Positions 34,005-41,721 of a stretch of DNA of 64,000 nt are shown piece after piece. The stretch comes from Pseudorhodoplanes sp049324435 (GTDB lineage: Bacteria > Pseudomonadota > Alphaproteobacteria > Rhizobiales > Xanthobacteraceae): NCBI GenBank assembly GCA_049324435.1, contig JBMOOQ010000004.1, forward strand, positions 39,755 to 103,754. Direction: 5' to 3'. The first letter of the stretch is position 1. Every line of letters begins with the position of its first letter. The notes beneath the pieces were generated by a model. The model ran no database searches and had not been told where the DNA came from. It saw only the letters and a list, made by a program, of their open reading frames with translations. The translations under genes and the position numbers were made by a program.

Positions 34005-34988
34005 ATGTCGGAAAGCGAGGGCCGGGATGGAGCATTGTCGCCGGGGCGTGACCGTGAGCTTTACGGGCTTCTCTTCGATGACATCAGGATTGAAGAATGT
34101 GACGGCTCAAGTCAGCTGCCGCGCTTTTCGAAGCTGTTGCGATGGTGCTCGCCGCTTGGATGCGTGATCCAGGCCTGCGATCAGCCCATTACCGCGCCTC
34201 TATACTCATCTTGCGTCACGCGGCCGAGCCTGTTCCTCAGCGTCACTTTGTCCGCTGACTGGAAAGGCTGCGAACCCGAAAGCAACCTGCCTGATGTGCC
34301 CTATGGCGGCAATATGCTGCTTGCGATTGCAATGCGCGATACGACACACTGGGTCGGCAAGACACCGTGCTGCGACCGGTTGCAAAGCGTAGGAATCGCC
34401 ATTCCGGCGTCCTCGCTCGAAAAGCTGGGGCTGGGTGATTGTTTTGAGGCTCTGTTTGACGGCAGGAAGGCGTCGCTGGCGGTCAAGGCGAGTCCGCTGC
34501 CGCCGGCCTTACGAAAGCTTGCAGAAGAAATGCTGACATTGCCGCAGGACGACATCCTGTCTGGTCTGCGGATAGATGCTCGCGCCATGGAGCTCGTCGC
34601 GCGCTCCTTTCTCGTCCTCGGTATCGGTACAGATGGTTCAGACCTGCGTGATCGGGATCGCGCCGCTGTCCGGCGTGTACGGGATATGATCGAATCCGAT
34701 CTGGCACGGAATTGGGCCTTGCCCGATCTTGCGAAATCCGCTGGGCTCGGCGCTCGATCGCTCAACACGAAGTTCAGACAGGCATTCGGAACAACCGTTT
34801 TCGATTATCTCAAGCAGAGACGACTCGAATTGGCACATGACGTCCTGTCACAGCGGAAAATGTCGGTCTCTGAGGTGGCGTACCATATCGGTTACGAATC
34901 GCCGGCAAATTTCGCCACGGCATTCCGCCGTCACTTCGGATACGTGCCATCCTCGCTTCGCCGCCGCCGCTCAAATTTGACGAATTAA
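34005..34988 (+). CDS. AraC-family transcriptional regulator
   Basis: 327 residues. The C-terminal 100 residues are a double helix-turn-helix of the AraC/XylS type: LPDLAKSAGLGARSLNTKFR (first HTH) and MSVSEVAYHIGYESPANFAT (second HTH), ending GYVPSSLRRR. The N-terminal effector region (1-210) is cysteine-containing and resembles that of PchR-type regulators, which sense ferric siderophores. It lies between the PepSY operon and receptor 2, and a direct repeat immediately upstream of receptor 2 has the 21-bp periodicity expected for its binding. Confidence 0.88.
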   Translation: MSESEGRDGALSPGRDRELYGLLFDDIRIEECDGSSQLPRFSKLLRWCSPLGCVIQACDQPITAPLYSSCVTRPSLFLSVTLSADWKGCEPESNLPDVPYGGNMLLAIAMRDTTHWVGKTPCCDRLQSVGIAIPASSLEKLGLGDCFEALFDGRKASLAVKASPLPPALRKLAEEMLTLPQDDILSGLRIDARAMELVARSFLVLGIGTDGSDLRDRDRAAVRRVRDMIESDLARNWALPDLAKSAGLGARSLNTKFRQAFGTTVFDYLKQRRLELAHDVLSQRKMSVSEVAYHIGYESPANFATAFRRHFGYVPSSLRRRRSNLTN

Positions 34989-35034
34989 AGGGCGGGCCTG
35001 GAGTTTTGCACATCTGAAACGCCGGCAACCCTTA

Positions 35035-35063
35035 GGCAAAAGTTTTTGGCATTTCCGCAAAAG
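35035..35063 (+). promoter_or_regulatory. Direct-repeat operator upstream of siderophore receptor 2
   Basis: GGCAAAAG (35035-35042) and CGCAAAAG (35056-35063) are direct repeats offset by 21 bp, two helical turns, typical of an AraC-type site. They lie 63-91 bp upstream of the receptor ATG and 47 bp beyond the regulator's stop. The regulator encoded just upstream is the obvious candidate to bind here. Confidence 0.45.
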
Positions 35064-35125
35064 CCGTCGCGTTCGCCGCCCACTAGAAAATCGAGGCTGA
35101 TCTGATCTCGAAGGGGCCTCGTTCG

Positions 35126-37405
35126 ATGGACGTGCTGTCAATGCGTTTGCTCGGTCGTGTTCTCGGCAAGTGCGGTCGTTTTGGCGCAATCATGCCGCAG
35201 GGCGGCGCTGCCCTGGCGTTCGCTCTTACGACGATCGCAAGTCCAGCTCAGGCTCAACAGGGCGTTGTTCTCGACGACATTACGGTCCGTTCCGGGAGCC
35301 AGCGCATGATCACCGCGCGTCCGCGCGCCGGTGCGGACGGTGCGACCTCGCAACAAGCGGTACCGTCAGAACCAGCGGAGCGCGGCGACGGCCCGGTTCA
35401 GGGCTTTGTGGCGACGCAATCGGTGACCGGGACAAAGACCGATACGCCGGTCCGGGAGATTCCGCAGTCCATTTCGGTCGTGACGCAGGACCAGATCGAG
35501 GCGCAAGGGGCGCAGAATGTCAGCCAGGCTCTGCGTTACACGCCCGGTGTCTTTACCGAGGTGAATGGCGAGAGTGCGCATTACGATGAAACGCGCATTC
35601 GCGGTTTCCGCCCCTATCTGTATCTCGATGGGCTGTCGCTTCCGCTGAACCGCTATTTCGGTACGCCGCGCATCGAAACCTGGGGGCTGGAGCGGGTGGA
35701 AGTCATGCGAGGACCAGGTTCGGTGCTGTATGGCCAGAACTCTCCCGGCGGTCTCATCAACATGGTCAGCAAAAGACCCAGGGATAAGGCTTTCGGCGAA
35801 GTCGAACTTCAGACCGGAAGTTACGACCGCTTTCAGGGCGCATTCGATTTCGGCGGCCCGGCCAATACCGACAAGTCGGTTCTCTACCGGTTCATCGGGC
35901 TGGTTCGCGATGCCGACACGATGGTCGATTTTACCAAGGACAAACGGCAGTTCTTCGCGCCGTCGGTGACCTTCCGCACCATGGACACGTCGCTGACCTT
36001 GCTCGGTCAGTATGGCCGGGACCAGGGCGCCTATCCGCAATACTTTCTGCCGGCGCAGGGCACGCTCTACTACAACCCGCATGGGCAAATTCCGCGCAGC
36101 CGGTTTATCGGCGAGCCGGGCTGGGACAATTTCAACCACGAGCAATGGTCAGCCGGTTACGAATTCAATCATCGGCTCGACGAGGTTTGGCAGTTTCGTC
36201 AGAACCTGCGTTACATGTCGGTCGATACCTACTGGCAGGCCCATCGCAGCGAGGGGCTCGATCCCGATCTGATGACGCTCAACCGGGGCGCATATTCGCA
36301 AGCCACCGATGCGCGCAACGTTGCGCTCGATAACCAGATCCAGGGCGATTTCGTCACCGGGATTTTGCGCCACAAGCTGCTGGTCGGTCTTGATTACCAG
36401 AACACACGCGGAAACTGGGATTTCCGTTATGCATTCCCGACCATTTGGGGCGGTCCGATTGCGCCTATCAATGTCTTCAATCCGTCCTATGGTTCGCTGC
36501 CACCCGCGTCGCTGGCGCCGCGCAACAACTATTTCGACACGTCGCGCCAGACCGGGCTGTATGCCCAGGACCAGATCAAGCTCGACCGCTGGATCCTGAC
36601 GCTTGGCGGACGTCACGACTGGTCGGATGTCAGCACGACTGACCGCATTCTCAACCGCACGGTTGGCGCGAAGAATCAGGCATCAACCTGGCGGACGGGA
36701 CTTGGCTACGATTTCGCCGGAGGGCTGACGCCGTATGCCGCGGCGGCGACTTCATTCGAACAGGAGGTCGGCGTCGATGCCCTCGGCAATCCGTTCAAGC
36801 CGACCACCGGGATTCAGTATGAAGCCGGCGTCAAGTACCAGCCCGCGGGAACCAAAACCCTCATCACAGCGGCGGTGTATGATCTCACCCGCCAGAATAT
36901 CGTTACGACCAACCCGGTCACCTATATCTCGACACAGGTCGGTGAGGCGCGGGTAAGAGGATTCGAATTCGAAGCCCGCACCAGCATGACCGACCGGCTC
37001 GATTTCATCGCGACCTATGCGCATACCCGCTCGGAAATCACGCAAAGCAGCAACCCCTTCGAGATCGGCCGCCCGCTGCCGATGACGCCACGCAACCAGG
37101 CGTCCGGCTGGCTCGATTATGCAGTCTTGCCGGGGCTCAAGCTGGGCGGCGGCGTGCGATATGTCGGCAGAAACTATTCCGAAGTGGAAACGCCGAACCC
37201 GCTCCTGATTCCGTCTGTCGTGCTCTACGACGCCATGATGCGGTACGATTTCAGCACGCTGTCGCCGTCGCTGAAAGGGCTCGAACTTCGCATCAATGCC
37301 ACCAATCTGTTCGATAAATACTACGTCACCTATTGCTATCAATATGCCTATTGCAATCTCGGGCCGGGACGGACGGTCCTTGCGACCATGAGTTATCGCT
37401 GGTGA
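35126..37405 (+). CDS. TonB-dependent siderophore receptor 2
   Basis: 759 residues. A long N-terminus leads to a signal peptide ending near TIASPAQA (about residue 46); ATG 35141 is an alternative start. TonB-box-like VVLDDITVRS, then plug motifs (REIPQSISVVTQDQIEAQGA, RYTPGVFTEVNG, VEVMRGPGSVLYGQNSPGGL) and a barrel ending in MSYRW. The sequence before the plug (VQGFVATQSVTGTKTDTPVR) parallels receptor 1 (VQGYVANRSATATKTDTPIA), so the two are diverged paralogues. Likely ligand a xenosiderophore of the hydroxamate class; control by the AraC gene upstream is inferred. Confidence 0.93.
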   Translation: MDVLSMRLLGRVLGKCGRFGAIMPQGGAALAFALTTIASPAQAQQGVVLDDITVRSGSQRMITARPRAGADGATSQQAVPSEPAERGDGPVQGFVATQSVTGTKTDTPVREIPQSISVVTQDQIEAQGAQNVSQALRYTPGVFTEVNGESAHYDETRIRGFRPYLYLDGLSLPLNRYFGTPRIETWGLERVEVMRGPGSVLYGQNSPGGLINMVSKRPRDKAFGEVELQTGSYDRFQGAFDFGGPANTDKSVLYRFIGLVRDADTMVDFTKDKRQFFAPSVTFRTMDTSLTLLGQYGRDQGAYPQYFLPAQGTLYYNPHGQIPRSRFIGEPGWDNFNHEQWSAGYEFNHRLDEVWQFRQNLRYMSVDTYWQAHRSEGLDPDLMTLNRGAYSQATDARNVALDNQIQGDFVTGILRHKLLVGLDYQNTRGNWDFRYAFPTIWGGPIAPINVFNPSYGSLPPASLAPRNNYFDTSRQTGLYAQDQIKLDRWILTLGGRHDWSDVSTTDRILNRTVGAKNQASTWRTGLGYDFAGGLTPYAAAATSFEQEVGVDALGNPFKPTTGIQYEAGVKYQPAGTKTLITAAVYDLTRQNIVTTNPVTYISTQVGEARVRGFEFEARTSMTDRLDFIATYAHTRSEITQSSNPFEIGRPLPMTPRNQASGWLDYAVLPGLKLGGGVRYVGRNYSEVETPNPLLIPSVVLYDAMMRYDFSTLSPSLKGLELRINATNLFDKYYVTYCYQYAYCNLGPGRTVLATMSYRW

Positions 37406-37433
37406 AGCGGCGCCATGTGAGCCGCGTGCCGGT

Positions 37434-38099
37434 TCAGGACGCCGCCGATCCGAGCGTAATGCTCCCGTCTGCGCCTGTCCTACCGCTGACGATGCTGCGC
37501 CGCTCCGCCTTTTCGAGATAGTCTCGCATCGACATGCGGGCATGCTCGTCCGACATCGTTTTGAGCACGGATTTGATTCGGTCCAGCGCCACAAGACACT
37601 CGGGATTGCCGGACCGCCGCTGTTCCACATGGACGACGGAACTGATGATCTGGAGCTGATTGCCGATCCGGTGGTTGATTTCCCGGATCAGGGCGTCCTT
37701 CTGCTGGGTTCGTTCGCAAACGAGGCGTTCCAGCTCGGCCCGTTGCTGCAGCGGTGAGGGCAAGTCCTTGATTTGGGGAATGATATAGGCAAACGCGAGC
37801 GCCGTGCCGACCGACACCATTGCCGTGACTGCGGTGATAAAGGCATGCAGCCGCAGATATTCCACGCCAGCAAAGGCCGAGACGACATGGGCAAGATGCG
37901 TCAGTCCGCATGCCACGATGAACGCCACGAAGAGCAGCCACAGCCAGGGATAGGGGATGTCCTGCCGCCGGTGCCGCAGGACGATGGCCATGGTGGCCGG
38001 GATCGCGAAATAGGCGGCAGCAATGGCCAGGTCGCTCGAAACAACGATCCAGAACAGGGTCGTGTCCGAGCTGCAAATTTCGATAATGCGCTGAAGCAT
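37434..38099 (-). CDS. Ethylene-receptor-like membrane protein with truncated histidine-kinase domain
   Basis: 221 residues. Three membrane helices (about 15-40, 52-77 and 84-108) match the ethylene-binding domain of plant ETR1. Helix 1 has SSDLAIAAAYFAIP with D23 and Y30, equivalent to ETR1 D25 and Y32. Helix 2 has FIVACGLTHL with C64 and H68, equivalent to the copper ligands C65 and H69. Helix 3 (VTAMVSVGTALAFAYIIP) also fits. A HisKA_2/HWE-type phosphoacceptor helix follows (LIREINHRIGNQLQ, H143). No HATPase catalytic domain follows: the frame ends 28 bp from the convergent receptor gene. It could be an ethylene-binding, phospho-accepting partner of another kinase, or a truncated kinase. 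It follows fliO-fliP on the same strand after 130 bp. Confidence 0.8.
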   Translation of the reverse strand: MLQRIIEICSSDTTLFWIVVSSDLAIAAAYFAIPATMAIVLRHRRQDIPYPWLWLLFVAFIVACGLTHLAHVVSAFAGVEYLRLHAFITAVTAMVSVGTALAFAYIIPQIKDLPSPLQQRAELERLVCERTQQKDALIREINHRIGNQLQIISSVVHVEQRRSGNPECLVALDRIKSVLKTMSDEHARMSMRDYLEKAERRSIVSGRTGADGSITLGSAAS

Positions 38100-38229
38100 T
38101 CCCTGCCTCTGCCGGTACCGTGCCGTTCAAGGATAGCGATAGGCAGTAACGGCTGATCGCCGTAACGGTTCCAGGGTAGTGATCCTTTCGATGGCTTCGA
38201 CCGTTGTGACCCGCAGGCCACTTCGCGTC

Positions 38230-38952
38230 TCAAGGTCCGTAGCTCTGGATCAGGCTTCCAGCGACCAATGTCCAGCCGTCGACCAGGACAAAGAAAATCA
38301 GCTTGAAGGGCAGGGACACGACGACCGGCGGCAGCATCATCATGCCCATCGACATCAGCACCGATGCGACCACGAGATCGATGATCAGAAACGGCAGGAA
38401 CAGCAGGAAGCCGATTTCGAAAGCGCGCTTGAGTTCCGAAATCATGAAGGCCGGAATCAGGATGCGCAGCGAAATGTCGTCCGGTGTCGCGGGCCTGGCT
38501 TCGCGCGACAGGTCAAGGAACAGTGCGAGGTCCTTTTCGCGCACATTCTTCAGCATGAAGGTCTTGAACGGAGCCGATGCCCGCTCGAACGCCTGCTCGG
38601 TCGTAATCTCGTTGTTGATCAGCGGGCGCAGGCCGCTGTCATAGGCATTCTGGAACGCCGGTCCCATCACGAAGGCGGTCAGGAACAAGGCGAGCGCCAC
38701 GATAACGGCATTGGGCGGAGCGGTGCCGGTTCCAAGCGCGGTGCGCAACAGCGAGAGCACGACAACGATCCGCGTGAACGACGTCATCATCACCAGAATC
38801 GACGGCGCAAGCGACAGCACCGTGATCAGAGCGACGAGCTGGATCACGCGCTCGGTGAGACCGGCGCCTTGTCCGAAATTGATGCTGATGTCCTGCGCGA
38901 CTGCAGGTTCGGCCAAGCTTGTGACAACTGCGAGGACCGCGGCTCCCGTCAA
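38230..38952 (-). CDS. fliP: Flagellar export gate protein FliP
   Basis: About 240 residues. After a signal peptide ending AEPAVAQ come ISINFGQGAGLTERVIQLVA, then MTSFTRIVVVLSLLRTALGT and the C-terminal LVVASVLMSMGMMMLPPVVV helices, all diagnostic of FliP in the type III export gate. The start is uncertain. The first recognised start codon in frame is TTG 38952, which has no ribosome site and leaves a signal peptide without its basic N-terminus. The frame stays open upstream and overlaps the end of fliO, and CVRLL just before the TTG looks like the missing part. Confidence 0.93.
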   Translation of the reverse strand: MTGAAVLAVVTSLAEPAVAQDISINFGQGAGLTERVIQLVALITVLSLAPSILVMMTSFTRIVVVLSLLRTALGTGTAPPNAVIVALALFLTAFVMGPAFQNAYDSGLRPLINNEITTEQAFERASAPFKTFMLKNVREKDLALFLDLSREARPATPDDISLRILIPAFMISELKRAFEIGFLLFLPFLIIDLVVASVLMSMGMMMLPPVVVSLPFKLIFFVLVDGWTLVAGSLIQSYGP

Positions 38953-38981
38953 CAGACGGACGCAAGCCGCGTTTGGTCTCG

Positions 38982-39956
38982 TCAGGAAGTTTTCCCCGAT
39001 GGCCGGCCGAGCAGGCTTGCCATCTCTTCTTCGATGCTGCCGAAAATGTTGTCCGGCTTGGCGGGTTTCTCGTCGGCCTTCTTGTCGGGCTCGATCGCCA
39101 CTGCCGGGGCGGCGGGCACTGCAGCCGGCTCCTGAGCTGCTGGGGGAGCGACGACAGGCGCCATCGGAGGCGCGATGGGAGGCGCCACGCCCGCAGGTTT
39201 CGGCGCGGCTCTGGCCGCCGGAGCAGGGCTGGCCGGCGTTGCCGGGCGGCGGAGCGCAGCCTCAAGCCGCGATGCCATATCGGCGAGGTTCTGGTCGGCA
39301 GCATTGCCGGCGGCAGCCGGTGCCGGTGCGGGTTTGGTACGCGCGGCCTCAACGGCCGGTGCGGCCGGCCTGGGGGCAGGGGCCGCGACGGGCGGCGGCT
39401 CTGCCGGGCTGACGGACAATTCGGCGGCCAGTCCCGCCAGCGTTTCCGCGGAGCGCGAGCGCTTTAGGGCTGCAGCGGGAGCAGCGGGAGCTGTGGGTTC
39501 CGGCGGCAGGGCCCAATGCGAAGTCTCTTCGAGCGCGGCTGGCTTGGCCGGCCGCGCCGGACGCGGCGTCGCATCGGGCTGCAGCGGCCAGGTGAGGTCT
39601 TCGGCCGGAAGCGCGCGCGGTTCGGCGGCCGGGGATGGCCGTGAAGTCGCGGCCTCGCGGCTGCTCTGACCCCTGACGATGTTGGCTTCTACGACGATGT
39701 CGGTTGGCCCCCCGATCATGAGCAGGTGCTCGATATTGTCGCGGCGAATCAGCACGAGCTTCCTGCGGCCGTCCACGGCACCCGCCTCGATGACCGCAAG
39801 ACGCGGGGCGCGGCCCCGTGCCCCGGCGCCGCCGAGCGCGCCCGATCCGAACCGCCGGACCAGCCATGCGGTCAACCCGATCAAGGCAAATACAACGACG
39901 AAAGCGATGAAAAAGCGTACGGGAAGCGACGTTCCTTCCCCGAAAAGGCTATCCAT
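38982..39956 (-). CDS. fliO: FliO-family flagellar biosynthesis protein with long Ala/Pro tail
   Basis: 324 residues. One membrane helix near the N-terminus (FFIAFVVVFALIGLTAWLVR, about 15-34) is followed by the short FliO cytoplasmic domain (RLAVIEAGAVDGRRKLVLIR, EHLLMIGGPTDIVVE). From about residue 95 the sequence is Ala/Pro-rich and low complexity up to a final MASLLGRPSG. FliO proteins usually have 100-140 residues; the tail more than doubles this. FliO helps assemble the FliP/FliR gate. Precedes fliP on the same strand; divergent from flgB. Confidence 0.88.
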   Translation of the reverse strand: MDSLFGEGTSLPVRFFIAFVVVFALIGLTAWLVRRFGSGALGGAGARGRAPRLAVIEAGAVDGRRKLVLIRRDNIEHLLMIGGPTDIVVEANIVRGQSSREAATSRPSPAAEPRALPAEDLTWPLQPDATPRPARPAKPAALEETSHWALPPEPTAPAAPAAALKRSRSAETLAGLAAELSVSPAEPPPVAAPAPRPAAPAVEAARTKPAPAPAAAGNAADQNLADMASRLEAALRRPATPASPAPAARAAPKPAGVAPPIAPPMAPVVAPPAAQEPAAVPAAPAVAIEPDKKADEKPAKPDNIFGSIEEEMASLLGRPSGKTS

Positions 39957-40037
39957 CGGACTTACCGGCCTCCCTGATGAACGGGCGGACCACCACCCGT
40001 TCGGTTAAGGTCTCGGCAATCGCTGCCGCCCCAAACA

Positions 40038-40053
40038 CTAACAGAATCCTAAC
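40038..40053. promoter_or_regulatory. Weak CtrA-like box near fliO
   Basis: CTAACAGAATCCTAAC is CTAA-N7-CTAAC, one mismatch in each half-site. It lies 82-97 bp upstream of the fliO start and in the same 262-bp intergenic region as the strong flgB box. Confidence 0.3.
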
Positions 40054-40153
40054 GCACCTTACCCGCCTTATAGCGATTCTACCGCGGTTTCAGCGCGAGA
40101 CTTCGCCATTTGGTAAATCGGGCATCCAAGGCCAAAGCATGGCCGCGGGCACT

Positions 40154-40169
40154 TTAACCAGACATTAAC
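40154..40169 (+). promoter_or_regulatory. CtrA box upstream of flgB
   Basis: TTAACCAGACATTAAC is an exact match to TTAA-N7-TTAAC, 50-65 bp upstream of the flgB ATG (40219). This is the best CtrA site in the window and marks the rod/export-gate operon as an early, CtrA-dependent class. Confidence 0.75.
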
Positions 40170-40176
40170 CATACAC

Positions 40177-40193
40177 CCGGCAAAGTTTGCCGG
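40177..40193. promoter_or_regulatory. Perfect FlbD/ftr-like palindrome at the flgB promoter
   Basis: CCGGCAAAGTTTGCCGG is a perfect 8-1-8 palindrome, 7 bases after the CtrA box and 25 bases before the flgB ATG. It would overlap the core promoter, as expected for repression rather than activation. Caulobacter fliF is repressed by FlbD bound to such a promoter-overlapping ftr site. Confidence 0.55.
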
Positions 40194-40218
40194 TCTTTTC
40201 ATGCTCGAAGAAGCCGCG

Positions 40219-40617
40219 ATGCCCATCTCCGGATTGCCGATCCTCGACATGCTCCGCACCAAGATGCAATGGCATCAGGAGCGGCAGCGTCTGCTCGCGG
40301 AAAACATTGCGAACGCCGACACGCCGAATTTCCGGCCGCGCGATCTGGACCCGCCAAATTTTGACAAAACAACCCCGGCCGCCCAGCCGGTCGCGCTGCA
40401 GCGCACGAGCGCGGCGCATTTGGCCGGCACCATGGGCGGCGACCATGCGGTGTTCCGCAGTTCGAAGGGCGGCTCCGAAATCAGGCCGGCCGGTAACGCC
40501 GTAAGCCTCGAAGAGGAAATGCTGAAAGTCGCAAAAAACCAGATGGACCACGCGGCCGCAGCAACCCTTTACGCGAAAAGTCTCAGCCTCGTTAAGACCG
40601 CCATCGGCAAGCGCTGA
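40219..40617 (+). CDS. flgB: Proximal rod protein FlgB
   Basis: 132 residues from ATG 40219 (MPISGLPILDMLRTKMQWHQ); an in-frame ATG at 40201 lacks a ribosome site and abuts the promoter palindrome. The NIANADTPNFRPRDLD motif is the rod-protein signature, and the C-terminal helix carries MLKVAKNQMDHAAA. FlgB forms the base of the rod next to the export gate. First gene of flgB-flgC-fliE-fliQ-fliR-flhB. Confidence 0.95.
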   Translation: MPISGLPILDMLRTKMQWHQERQRLLAENIANADTPNFRPRDLDPPNFDKTTPAAQPVALQRTSAAHLAGTMGGDHAVFRSSKGGSEIRPAGNAVSLEEEMLKVAKNQMDHAAAATLYAKSLSLVKTAIGKR

Positions 40618-40628
40618 AGGAGGGTAGC

Positions 40629-41039
40629 TTGGACTTCATCAAATCGATCGCCATCGCAGCGTCCGGCTTGCGCGCCCAGGCGGGCCGGATGCGGATCATC
40701 GCCGAAAACATCGCGAATGCCGATTCGACATCGCATAGTCCGAATGTCGAGCCCTATCGCCGCAAGATCCCGACCTTCCGGTCCGAACTCGACAGTTCCC
40801 TGGATGCCCGCGTGGTCGCTCTCGGCCGCGTGCATACCGACCAGTCCGCTTTCACGACCAAACATATGCCCGGCCACCCCGCGGCCGACGCCAGCGGCCA
40901 TGTCAAATACCCGAACGTCAATCCGCTGGTGGAAATGACCGACATGCGCGAAGCCCAGCGGTCCTACGAGGCGAATGTCAATGTCATCACGTCAACGCGC
41001 CGCATGCTCCAGCGCACCATCGACATTCTGAAAGCATAA
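40629..41039 (+). CDS. flgC: Proximal rod protein FlgC
   Basis: 136 residues. The start is TTG 40629, supported by GAAGGAGGG directly upstream and by the family N-terminus MDFIKSIAIAASGLRAQAGR. NIANADSTS and the VEMTDMREAQRSYEANVNVI helix at the C-terminus are conserved. It polymerises after FlgB in the rod. The gap to flgB is 11 bp. Confidence 0.95.
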   Translation: MDFIKSIAIAASGLRAQAGRMRIIAENIANADSTSHSPNVEPYRRKIPTFRSELDSSLDARVVALGRVHTDQSAFTTKHMPGHPAADASGHVKYPNVNPLVEMTDMREAQRSYEANVNVITSTRRMLQRTIDILKA

Positions 41040-41052
41040 AGGGGGTCTCGTG

Positions 41053-41364
41053 ATGCAGACCGCAGCAGGTGCAGCAAAGGCCTATTCCGCGCTGGCGAAA
41101 CTCGCCAATCCGGCGGAAGCCATTTCGAAGGTCAAAGACACGGGCGGCGAGAACTTTGGCGCTTTGCTGAAGGATGCGATGAGCCACCTCACGCAGGCCG
41201 CGCGAAACACCGACGCGCAGGCGGCGACGGTTGCGACCGGCAAGGCCAACGTGGTCGATGTGGTCACTGCGGTCGCTGAATCCGAAACGGCGGTGGAGAC
41301 CCTGGTCGCCGTAAGGGACCGAGTGATTGCGGCCTACGAAGAAATCATGCGCATGCCGATCTGA
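41053..41364 (+). CDS. fliE: MS-ring/rod junction protein FliE
   Basis: 103 residues from ATG 41053; the GTG at 41050 is also possible after AAAGGGGG. The conserved FliE core is GENFGALLKDAMSHLTQAAR, VVDVVTAVAESETAVETLV, and the C-terminal VIAAYEEIMRMPI. FliE links the FliF ring to the rod and is the first protein exported. It follows flgC by 13 bp. Confidence 0.94.
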   Translation: MQTAAGAAKAYSALAKLANPAEAISKVKDTGGENFGALLKDAMSHLTQAARNTDAQAATVATGKANVVDVVTAVAESETAVETLVAVRDRVIAAYEEIMRMPI

Positions 41365-41404
41365 ATGGCGGCATAAACAGCATGACAACGAACGTGAGAA
41401 AGCG

Positions 41405-41671
41405 ATGACTGGTCCTGAAGTGCTCGACGTGGCGCGCGACGCAATCGTCACGCTGGTGCTGGTTTCGAGCCCCCTGATGCTGATCGGGCTGGCCGTCGGC
41501 GTGGCGATTTCGCTGTTCCAGGCACTCACCCAGATTCAGGAGATGACCCTGGTCTTCGTTCCGAAAATCCTCGCCATTTTCGTTGCCATGCTGATTGCGC
41601 TTCCGTTCATGGCCGACTCGCTGCAGGCTCACATGATGCGAATCTCAGCACGGATCGTGAGCGGAGGATGA
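41405..41671 (+). CDS. fliQ: Flagellar export gate protein FliQ
   Basis: 88 residues from ATG 41405 (MTGPEVLDVARDAIVTLVLV), the standard FliQ length. Two membrane helices: SSPLMLIGLAVGVAISLFQA with the LTQIQEMTL turn, and LAIFVAMLIALPFM. FliQ forms the gate with FliP and FliR. The longer upstream frame has no start support. Confidence 0.95.
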   Translation: MTGPEVLDVARDAIVTLVLVSSPLMLIGLAVGVAISLFQALTQIQEMTLVFVPKILAIFVAMLIALPFMADSLQAHMMRISARIVSGG

Positions 41672-41721
41672 CCGGCGCGCGGCAATGGCGGATCGCCTTG
41701 CCGGAGCGGCGATGAAAAGCC

